Assembly: GCA_047605205.1 (NCBI GenBank)
Contig: JASGGE010000012.1
Location: 1 to 42,071, forward strand
Reading direction: 5' to 3'
Length of the DNA: 42,071 nucleotides
Source of the DNA: Siphonobacter sp047605205
Lineage (GTDB): Bacteria; Bacteroidota; Bacteroidia; Cytophagales; Spirosomataceae
Shown here: one piece after another, positions 24,617-31,382 of the stretch
How positions within the stretch are numbered: position 1 is the stretch's first letter
How the letters are laid out: each line of letters opens with the position of its first letter
The notes under the pieces: generated by a model
Seen by the model: only the letters and a program-made list of their open reading frames with translations
Database searches by the model: none
What the model was told of the DNA's origin: nothing
Made by a program: the position numbers and the translations under genes

Positions 24617-26011
24617 ATGAACATTCAATTTTTCGGGGCTGCCCAAACGGTTACAGGAAGCAAACATTTAATCACTACGGAAAGTGGGTTTCGTATTCTG
24701 CTGGATTGTGGTCTTTTTCAGGGAATTGGTACAACGGAACAAAATCAGGAATTTGGGTTTGATCCTGCTCAGGTAGACGTATTACTTCTTTCTCATGCTC
24801 ACATTGATCACTGTGGATTAATCCCCAGGTTGATTCGGCAGGGTTTTCAGGGGGATATTTACTGTACTCCTGCTACAAAAGACCTGGCCGAGGTACTCTT
24901 GATGGATAGTGCCCGCATTCAGGAGTCTGATTTGCAACGGGTAAATAAACGGCGGAAGCATCGAAACGAACCGACCTTAGAACCACTTTACGAACTGCCA
25001 GATGTTGAAGAAACCAGTCGGCATTTCAAACCAGTAGAGTACCACAAAACCTTTTTTCTGGCCAAAGGGGTAAGTGCCTGTTTTTACGATGCTGGACACT
25101 TATTAGGAAGTGCCAGTATTTTTCTAACCATTCAGGAAGGCGATAAGGAAACGAAGCTTTGGTTTACCGGAGACATCGGCCGGCCCAGTGATAAAATTCT
25201 GCGTTCGCCCGAAACAGTTTCACAAGCAGATTACATTCTTTGTGAATCAACCTATGGGGATCGTTTGCACGAACCCGAGCCTGATATGAAACGGCACCTG
25301 CTTGACATTGTGTTGCGAACCTGTGTAGAACGCAAGGGAAAAGTGATTATTCCGGCCTTTGCCGTGGACCGTACGCAAGAATTGATTTATACTCTTGATC
25401 AGCTATCAAATGAGGGGCTACTGCCTAAATTGCCCGTATATGTCGATAGTCCGCTTTCAGTAAAAGCTACGCAGGTAATACGTGATCACGAAGAATGTTT
25501 CAATCCTGATATTCTTTCCTATATCAAAAAAGACGGCGATGCCTTTGAATTTCAGAATCTGCATTATGTAACCAGTGTAGAAGATTCAAAGGCGATTAAT
25601 GACTATCATGGGCCTTGCATTATCATTTCCTCTTCGGGTATGGCAGAAGCAGGCCGCATCAAACATCACATCAAAAATAATTGTAACGATTCCCGGAATA
25701 CGGTGCTGCTTGTAGGATATTGTTCGCCCAATAGTTTAGGCGGAGCCTTAAAACGTGGCGATAAGCAAGTGAAAATTTTTGGTGAACAATATGAAGTAAA
25801 ATGTCAGGTTGAAGTAATGGACTCGTTTTCGGCTCATGCAGATTATGCCGAGATTATTCACTTTCTGAAAGAGCAGAATCCGGCGGCTGTAAAAACTCTT
25901 TTTCTGGTGCACGGCGAATTACCTGTACAGGAAATTTTCAAAGCAAAGCTCCAGAAGCTTGGTTATCAGCATATCGAGATACCGTCCTTTCGCAGTCGTT
26001 TTCAGCTTTAA
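24617..26011 (+). CDS. Beta-CASP metallo-beta-lactamase-fold nuclease
   Basis: This 464-residue protein has the metallo-beta-lactamase signature HAHIDHCG (H60, H62, D64, H65), further metal ligands in YDAGHLLGSA and FTGDIG, and the beta-CASP and RNA-specificity regions (ESTYGDRLH, PAFAVDRTQEL, IISSSGMAEAGR, VGYCSPNSLGG, DSFSAHADYAEI, FLVHGE). Proteins like it resemble the CPSF-73/YsiF group and cut RNA. It begins 42 bases after the GH43 gene, but a cluster of DnaA-box-like sites separates them, so independent control is possible. It may work in RNA maturation together with RNase R encoded in the same window. Confidence 0.9.
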   Translation: MNIQFFGAAQTVTGSKHLITTESGFRILLDCGLFQGIGTTEQNQEFGFDPAQVDVLLLSHAHIDHCGLIPRLIRQGFQGDIYCTPATKDLAEVLLMDSARIQESDLQRVNKRRKHRNEPTLEPLYELPDVEETSRHFKPVEYHKTFFLAKGVSACFYDAGHLLGSASIFLTIQEGDKETKLWFTGDIGRPSDKILRSPETVSQADYILCESTYGDRLHEPEPDMKRHLLDIVLRTCVERKGKVIIPAFAVDRTQELIYTLDQLSNEGLLPKLPVYVDSPLSVKATQVIRDHEECFNPDILSYIKKDGDAFEFQNLHYVTSVEDSKAINDYHGPCIIISSSGMAEAGRIKHHIKNNCNDSRNTVLLVGYCSPNSLGGALKRGDKQVKIFGEQYEVKCQVEVMDSFSAHADYAEIIHFLKEQNPAAVKTLFLVHGELPVQEIFKAKLQKLGYQHIEIPSFRSRFQL

Positions 26012-26194
26012 ACGTGCATTTCATCGAAATTGCTAATGCCTTTGTATTAAAAACGGATAATCTTGAATCATAAAAATAGAGATAATAACTCGTGGAATAT
26101 AGTGACAACAACTCACGGATAACCATGAGCTAAGTATATCAGTAGAATTCAACTTTTTACCTTGTTTGTTGTATAGATTTCCCGCGTTAGCACT

Positions 26195-26314
26195 ATGAAA
26201 CGAATTACACGTAAAAGAAACAGCCGGAAAATGACGTGGATCTGGTTTATCCTTATCCCACTTATTTCTGTTTTCTGGCTGTCCTTAGGAGTCTGGTTAA
26301 TCCAGCGTCTTTAA
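26195..26314 (+). CDS. 39-residue basic membrane peptide
   Basis: The frame beginning with ATG at 26195 gives MKRITRKRNSRKMTWIWFIL and then a hydrophobic segment to the end (LSLGVWLIQRL). It has eight basic residues before one transmembrane helix, so its N-terminus should stay in the cytoplasm. It is followed within 20 bases by a strong terminator, which supports a separate transcript. No family is known to me. It could be a short conserved membrane protein or a chance frame; the terminator and the plausible topology favour a gene. Confidence 0.5.
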   Translation: MKRITRKRNSRKMTWIWFILIPLISVFWLSLGVWLIQRL

Positions 26315-26330
26315 TGAGTACGTAAATAGA

Positions 26331-26375
26331 GAATCCTGCTAATAATTCACTAATTATTTGGCAGGATTCTTTTTA
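26331..26375 (+). terminator. Terminator after the 39-residue peptide gene
   Basis: GAATCCTGC (26331-26339) pairs with GCAGGATTC (26361-26369), and an inner AATAATT/AATTATT stem extends it. Five T follow. It lies just past the small membrane peptide gene. Confidence 0.8.
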
Positions 26376-26400
26376 TTTGGGCAAGCTAATCCAAATAAAA
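26371..26400 (+). promoter_or_regulatory. Hairpin directly before the nagA start
   Basis: TTTTATTTGG (26371-26380) can pair with CCAAATAAAA (26391-26400), one base before the nagA ATG at 26402. Its left arm shares bases with the T-tract of the previous terminator. It could mask the nagA initiation region, or be incidental in A/T-rich DNA. Confidence 0.4.
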
Positions 26401-26401
26401 A

Positions 26402-27517
26402 ATGAGCCTTCTCGCCTATTATAACGCCCATCTCTTTACAGGAGAGACGTTTCTGGAAAATCAAATCTTACTCGTTAACGGTGAAACCATCCTAGGGTTT
26501 GATACCGTTATTCCAGAAGGGGCTCAATCAATTGACTGCCAGGGGAATATACTTGCTCCCGGTTTTGTAGATCTACAGATTTATGGTGGACAGGGTTCTC
26601 TTTTTACCACAAAACCTACGCCCGAAACCATTCAGAAAACCCACGAAGCGAATCTTCAGGGCGGAACGTTGTATTTTCAAATTACCTGTAACACAAGCCC
26701 ACTAGCCCGCATGTTTACGGCGATTGAGGCTTGCCAGACGTACCTGAAACAAGGTGGTAAAGGCTTGGTGGGGTTACATTTGGAAGGGCCTTATTTCAAT
26801 CCGGAGAAAAAGGGAGCTCATATTCTCGAATATATCCATAAACCCACTATAGCTGAGCTGGAAAAAGTACTGACGGCGGCTGGTAAGTTACCTCTCTACT
26901 TAACGCTGGCTCCTGAACAGGCTGATGCAGAAGTGCTGGAATGGCTAATAAAAAGCCCGATTCGGGTCTCCGCGGGCCACTCGAATGCTACCTATGCCCA
27001 GGCCCAGGAGGGTTTTAATAAGGGGATACACCTGGTTACACATTTATTCAATGCAATGTCTCCCTTTGGGAGCCGCGAACCCGGCCTGCTCGGAGCTACC
27101 TTTGACTCTAAAGCCAGGGCTAGTATTATTGTTGATGGCATTCATGTGGATTATGCCAGTGTACGCATTGCCAAGAAGATCATGGGGGATCGTTTATTCC
27201 TGATTACAGATGCAGTAACTGATAATACCGAAGGCGATTATCAATTTCACTTCAATCCGCAAACCAATCGGTATGAAGATCCGAACGGAACCTTATCGGG
27301 CTCTTCGTTAAGTATGTTGCAGGCCGTTTCAAATTGTGTTACCAAAGTAGGTATTCCTCTGGAAGAAGCATTACGAATGGCCTCCCTTTACCCAGCTCAG
27401 AGTATTGATAAACCCCTTGGAAAAATTGAATCAGGGTATGAAGCTGGTTTCATCTTGTTTGATACTAATTTTCAGTTGAAAGGGTATAGCGAAAAAGGCC
27501 AGTTTACGGCTCTCTGA
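26402..27517 (+). CDS. nagA: N-acetylglucosamine-6-phosphate deacetylase
   Basis: The 371-residue amidohydrolase removes the acetyl group of GlcNAc-6-phosphate, giving glucosamine-6-phosphate for glycolysis or cell-wall recycling. Motifs seen in order are APGFVDLQIYGGQG (about residues 51-64), LHLEGPYFNPEKKGAH (about 124-139, metal-binding Glu), VSAGHSNATYAQA (His), THLFNAMSPFGSREPG (His), GIHVD, and FLITDAVTD with the catalytic Asp. The length is slightly short but complete. No nagB is adjacent. A hairpin sits directly before its start. Confidence 0.93.
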   Translation: MSLLAYYNAHLFTGETFLENQILLVNGETILGFDTVIPEGAQSIDCQGNILAPGFVDLQIYGGQGSLFTTKPTPETIQKTHEANLQGGTLYFQITCNTSPLARMFTAIEACQTYLKQGGKGLVGLHLEGPYFNPEKKGAHILEYIHKPTIAELEKVLTAAGKLPLYLTLAPEQADAEVLEWLIKSPIRVSAGHSNATYAQAQEGFNKGIHLVTHLFNAMSPFGSREPGLLGATFDSKARASIIVDGIHVDYASVRIAKKIMGDRLFLITDAVTDNTEGDYQFHFNPQTNRYEDPNGTLSGSSLSMLQAVSNCVTKVGIPLEEALRMASLYPAQSIDKPLGKIESGYEAGFILFDTNFQLKGYSEKGQFTAL

Positions 27518-27643
27518 ATACCGGAAACTCACTATACCGGAAAGTATTCTAAAGTATTAGTTGACTTAATCAGGATAAATCCCTTGCGTTCAGGAAGCTT
27601 GAAAAAAGTTCCCGGGAAAGGTAATTTCTTCTTTCAAAAATAG

Positions 27644-27674
27644 TTTGCAGCCCTACTTGAAATGGCTATTTTTG
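27644..27674 (+). promoter_or_regulatory. Bacteroidota-type promoter of nrdB
   Basis: TTTG at 27644-27647 and TATTTTTG at 27667-27674 are spaced by 19 bases, a full consensus match. The transcript would start near 27681, giving a leader of about 105 bases before nrdB. Confidence 0.75.
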
Positions 27675-27711
27675 TTCATACTTACTTGGGAGCAAAACAA
27701 AAAAATAACCT

Positions 27712-27732
27712 GGCCAGAACCTGGCCTTTTTT
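27712..27732 (+). terminator. Terminator-like hairpin in the nrdB leader
   Basis: GGCCAG (27712-27717) pairs with CTGGCC (27721-27726) over an AAC loop, and six T follow. It lies between the nrdB promoter and start codon, so it could stop transcription early. The nine-base word AACCTGGCC is directly repeated at 27707 and 27718, so alternative pairing is not excluded. Confidence 0.6.
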
Positions 27733-27785
27733 ATTGAAAGTCCTTTTGTATCAGAAACGTAATAAACCGTAATCCAACGAAACGT

Positions 27786-28778
27786 ATGGCTCAGGAACAA
27801 ATCACCAACGAACCCCTACTGGTAGAAGACCCGTTGCGGTTTGTGCTGTTTCCGATCAAACACCACGATATCTGGGAAATGTATAAAAAGCATGAGGCTT
27901 CTTTCTGGACTGCCGAAGAAATTGACCTGGGGCAGGATTTGAAAGATTGGGAAAACCTGAATGACGGCGAGCGTCATTTCATCTCCCACGTATTAGCCTT
28001 TTTTGCCGCGTCTGATGGGATCGTTAACGAAAACCTGGCGGTTAATTTCCTAAGTGAAGTGCAGTATGCAGAAGCAAAATGCTTCTATGGTTTTCAGATT
28101 ATGATGGAGAATATCCACTCTGAAACGTATTCCTTGTTAATTGATACGTACATTAAAAATCCCGGAGAAAAAGACAAAATGCTACGGGCTATTGATACCA
28201 TTCCCTGCGTACAGAAAAAAGCGGAGTGGGCATTAAAGTGGATTAATAGCGAAAGTTTTGCCGAGCGTATTATTGCTTTTGCGGCAGTGGAAGGAATTTT
28301 CTTCTCCGGTTCGTTCTGCTCCATTTTCTGGTTAAAGAAACGAGGTCTGATGCCCGGTCTTTCTTTTTCCAATGAGTTAATCTCACGGGATGAAGGCCTG
28401 CATTGTGACTTTGCCTGTTTACTCTATACCGAGCATATTGTCAATAAATTACCCAAAGAACGGGTATATGAAATTATCCTGGATTCGGTTGCGATTGAAA
28501 AGGAATTCGTAACGGACGCCCTGCCAGTATCTTTGATTGGCATGAATGCAGCTCTAATGAGTCAGTATATTGAATTTGTGGCTGACCGCCTATTAGTAGC
28601 TCTTGGGCTTGAAAAACAATTCAATGCCAGCAATCCATTTGACTTTATGGAAATGATCTCACTACAGGGTAAGACGAATTTCTTCGAAAAACGTGTTGGA
28701 GAATACCAAAAAGCGGGAGTCCTTTCGAATAATCAGGAAAAAGATTCACCCAAATTTGCTCTCGACGAAGACTTCTAG
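27786..28778 (+). CDS. nrdB: Ribonucleoside-diphosphate reductase small subunit (class Ia)
   Basis: This 330-residue protein carries the diiron centre and tyrosyl radical that ribonucleotide reductase needs to make deoxynucleotides. It is of the eukaryote-like R2 type. Expected iron ligands are D77, E108, H111, E169, E203 and H206, and the radical tyrosine is Y115 (MENIHSETYS). The C-terminal tail FALDEDF is the peptide that docks on the large subunit. The large subunit gene nrdA is not next to it in this window. It has a consensus promoter, a hairpin in its leader and a terminator, so it is a stand-alone unit. Confidence 0.96.
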   Translation: MAQEQITNEPLLVEDPLRFVLFPIKHHDIWEMYKKHEASFWTAEEIDLGQDLKDWENLNDGERHFISHVLAFFAASDGIVNENLAVNFLSEVQYAEAKCFYGFQIMMENIHSETYSLLIDTYIKNPGEKDKMLRAIDTIPCVQKKAEWALKWINSESFAERIIAFAAVEGIFFSGSFCSIFWLKKRGLMPGLSFSNELISRDEGLHCDFACLLYTEHIVNKLPKERVYEIILDSVAIEKEFVTDALPVSLIGMNAALMSQYIEFVADRLLVALGLEKQFNASNPFDFMEMISLQGKTNFFEKRVGEYQKAGVLSNNQEKDSPKFALDEDF

Positions 28779-28799
28779 AAATAGGCCTTACTAATACTT

Positions 28800-28839
28800 A
28801 AAACAAAAACACGACTCTAACAGGGCCGTGTTTTGTTTT
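28800..28839 (+). terminator. Terminator of nrdB
   Basis: AAAACAAAAACACG pairs, with one bulged A, with CGTGTTTTGTTTT across a loop of about 13 bases, ending in a T-rich arm about 20 bases after the nrdB stop. Confidence 0.75.
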
Positions 28840-29000
28840 GAATGGAGACCTCCCTTTTGCATTTTAAGGAATCATGCAGAATATTAAGAGCAGGTAATGC
28901 CCTTCTACTCAGGACTATATTCATGCTTTTAATTGTTTACTTAATAGGGTAAGTAGTCAGGAAAACGGTCATAGACATATAAACCTCTGCTAATTGCTTT

Positions 29001-30263
29001 ATGGCATTTATACAAACCATGCGTTGGTTCGGCCCGCATGATCCGGTCTCCTTACAAGACATTAGGCAGGCGGGCTGTACGGGTGTTGTCTCGGCCTTAC
29101 ATCAAATTCCGGTTGGTGATGTTTGGTCAATTGAAGCCATTCAGGAACGAAAGCAATTGATAGAAGCGGGGAATACGCAATATAGTCCGTTATACTGGAC
29201 TGTCGTGGAAAGTTTGCCCGTTCATGAAGCCATCAAGAAAGGCTTACCTGAATCAGAACAGTACATTGAAAACTACAAGCGATCACTTCAAAACCTGGCC
29301 TCCTGCGGTATTCATACGGTTTGTTACAACTTCATGCCGGTGCTAGACTGGTCAAGAACCGATGTAAACTATCAAATGCCGGATGGTTCGTACGCTCTGC
29401 GATTTGTCTGGGAAGATTTTGCGGTATTTGATCTCTTCATTTTAGAGCGGCCCGCTGCTTTTGACACGTACGAACCGGAGGTAATCTTGCGAGCTCGGAA
29501 AAAATTTGAGTCCATGACAGAAGCCGAGCGTAAACAATTAACCAATACTGTTTTACTCGGCCTGCCCGGATCGGAAGAAGCCTTTGAACTAGCGACCTTT
29601 CAGGGATTACTGGATCAATATAAAAACATTGATGATCAGGTGTTAAGGCAAAACTTATATGCCTTTATTGGTGAAGTAGCACCTGTTGCCGAAACACTAG
29701 GGATTCGCTTATGTATTCATCCGGACGATCCGCCGAAACCTTTATTAGGCCTTCCGAGAGTGGTGAGCACCGAGGCTGATTTGGTACAATTAACCCAGGC
29801 ATATAATTCAGTGGCGAACGGCATTACTTTTTGTACAGGCTCACTGGGTGTACGACCTGATAATGATTTACCCGGAATAGTACAACGCTTAGGCTCCCGC
29901 ATTCATTTCGTGCATTTGCGTGCAACCAAACGCGAAGAAAATCCACTGAATTTCCATGAGGCAGACCACTTAACCGGGGATGTGGACATGGTAGCGGTTA
30001 TTCGTGAACTGGCTTTGGAACAAAACCGACGGCAGCAAAGTGGTGTCGGAGAAACAGCTATACCCATGCGGCCTGATCATGGACACCAAATGCTGGATGA
30101 TCTTGAGAAGAAGACATATCCAGGGTATTCGGCAATCGGGCGTTTGAAAGGCTTAGCAGAACTTCGGGGAATGGAGTATGCTATTCTTAATACCTTAAAA
30201 GTCTTTTTCTGGGGTGTATTAGCCTGTTTTGCATTACAGACAATGGGTATCGACTTTGGCTGA
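29001..30263 (+). CDS. uxuA: Mannonate dehydratase with unusual C-terminal tail
   Basis: This 420-residue TIM-barrel enzyme removes water from D-mannonate to give 2-keto-3-deoxygluconate in hexuronate breakdown. Family motifs include MRWFGPHDPVSLQDIRQAGC at the N-terminus, CYNFMPVLDWSRTD (about residues 112-125), CIHPDDPP (about 238-245), ITFCTGSLG (about 275-283), FVHLRA, FHEADHL and PMRPDHGHQ with YSAIGRLKGLAELRGME. After that end motif the protein continues for about 27 residues with a hydrophobic stretch (VFFWGVLACFALQ), which I do not expect. An SDR oxidoreductase follows 287 bases later and may supply the partner step. Confidence 0.93.
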   Translation: MAFIQTMRWFGPHDPVSLQDIRQAGCTGVVSALHQIPVGDVWSIEAIQERKQLIEAGNTQYSPLYWTVVESLPVHEAIKKGLPESEQYIENYKRSLQNLASCGIHTVCYNFMPVLDWSRTDVNYQMPDGSYALRFVWEDFAVFDLFILERPAAFDTYEPEVILRARKKFESMTEAERKQLTNTVLLGLPGSEEAFELATFQGLLDQYKNIDDQVLRQNLYAFIGEVAPVAETLGIRLCIHPDDPPKPLLGLPRVVSTEADLVQLTQAYNSVANGITFCTGSLGVRPDNDLPGIVQRLGSRIHFVHLRATKREENPLNFHEADHLTGDVDMVAVIRELALEQNRRQQSGVGETAIPMRPDHGHQMLDDLEKKTYPGYSAIGRLKGLAELRGMEYAILNTLKVFFWGVLACFALQTMGIDFG

Positions 30264-30550
30264 AATAGGGGTCGTTTGCCACAGAGTTCAACCCCACTAA
30301 AAAATCTTAAGCCCGCTAAGGTACCAATGGTGCGAGCAACAGCATCCGAATTACAGGCAGTCGGCCTGGCAGGCTATACCCCGAAGTTCTTTCTCCATAT
30401 GACATAGTTATGTGGCGTTCATTTGTGTATAAAGCCAAGATCCCAGCCGGCTTGGGAGAAACTCGCACGCACACGGGAAGAGGTACCGATTAAGTTGACA
30501 ATAAAATGTAGAAAAAGGGACTTCCCTTAGATGCTTAGACTTTTCATAAA
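30264..30550. other. uxuA-SDR gap with two tiny adjacent frames
   Basis: The gap is less A/T-rich than other gaps in the window. It holds a 26-codon frame at 30327-30407 (starting MVRATASELQ) and a 27-codon frame at 30410-30493 (starting MWRSFVYKAK), in different frames and separated by two bases. They may be leader peptides, the remains of a broken gene, or chance. A small inverted repeat, TCCCA with TGGGA, is near 30451-30467. I recognise no riboswitch. Confidence 0.4.
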
Positions 30551-31306
30551 ATGAATGCATTCTCGTTAGAAAATAAAATTGCCCTGATTACCGGTGGTGG
30601 TAGTGGGATTGGTTTGGAAATTACCCGCTGTTTGCAAGAGGCCGGAGCTACCGTAGTGATTACGGGTCGTCGGGAAGAAGTATTACGGGAGACCGTTCAG
30701 CAATTGGGTGAAAAAGCTCATTATGTGGTGAATGATGTAACCGATTTAAAAGGGTTACCGGCTCTGGTAGACCATATTGAATCCAGCATTGGCCCTATTG
30801 ATATTCTGGTGAATAATGCGGGTATTAATATGAAAAAGTCTGCTCTGGAAGTGACCGATGAAGATTTTCAGCGAATTGTTCAGACGAACCTGAATGCTGT
30901 TTTTTCACTTACGCGAGAATGTGCCCGCTATATGCTTGCTCGCCAAAGGGGGAGTATTATCATGATTACCTCGATGGCGGCTTATTATGGAATAGATCGG
31001 GTGGCGGCTTATGCGGCTTCCAAATCGGCTGTGGCAGGGATGATAAAGGTATTAGCATCCGAGTTTTCACCTTCAAATGTGCGGATCAATGCCATTGCTC
31101 CGGGCTTTATTGAAACGGCCATGATGAAAACGGCGATGAGCGGTGATCCGGATCGGATGAATCGGGCTTTACGCCGTACACCCATGGGGCGTTTTGGCAA
31201 ACCAGTAGACATTGGCAATGCTGCCGTTTTTCTGGCTTCCGATGCCGCTGCGTATATCACCGGGGTTTCGTTACCAGTAGATGGGGGTAATTCGATTGGG
31301 TTTTAA
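30551..31306 (+). CDS. SDR-family oxidoreductase, probable sugar-acid dehydrogenase
   Basis: The 251-residue protein is a classical short-chain dehydrogenase. The cofactor motif TGGGSGIG is at about residues 14-21, NNAG at about 87-90, the catalytic serine in ITSMAAYYG, and the YxxxK pair in YAASKSAVAG. The C-terminal PVDGGNSIGF is typical of gluconate 5-dehydrogenase and related sugar-acid enzymes. Being next to uxuA suggests that it makes or uses D-mannonate, taking the place of fructuronate reductase UxuB. That is an inference: 3-oxoacyl reductase-like activity cannot be ruled out by sequence alone. Confidence 0.85.
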   Translation: MNAFSLENKIALITGGGSGIGLEITRCLQEAGATVVITGRREEVLRETVQQLGEKAHYVVNDVTDLKGLPALVDHIESSIGPIDILVNNAGINMKKSALEVTDEDFQRIVQTNLNAVFSLTRECARYMLARQRGSIIMITSMAAYYGIDRVAAYAASKSAVAGMIKVLASEFSPSNVRINAIAPGFIETAMMKTAMSGDPDRMNRALRRTPMGRFGKPVDIGNAAVFLASDAAAYITGVSLPVDGGNSIGF

Positions 31307-31332
31307 CAAATAGCGTAGAGAGGTCAATTTCT

Positions 31333-31371
31333 GCCGTTGTTGGTGTTTAGCGAAGCGTCACCAACAACGGC
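31333..31371. terminator. Hairpin between convergent SDR and rnr genes
   Basis: A 13-bp perfect stem (GCCGTTGTTGGTG with CACCAACAACGGC) lies between the two stop codons. There is no strong T-tract on either strand, so its efficiency is uncertain. Confidence 0.6.
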
Positions 31372-31382
31372 AAAGAGAATTA

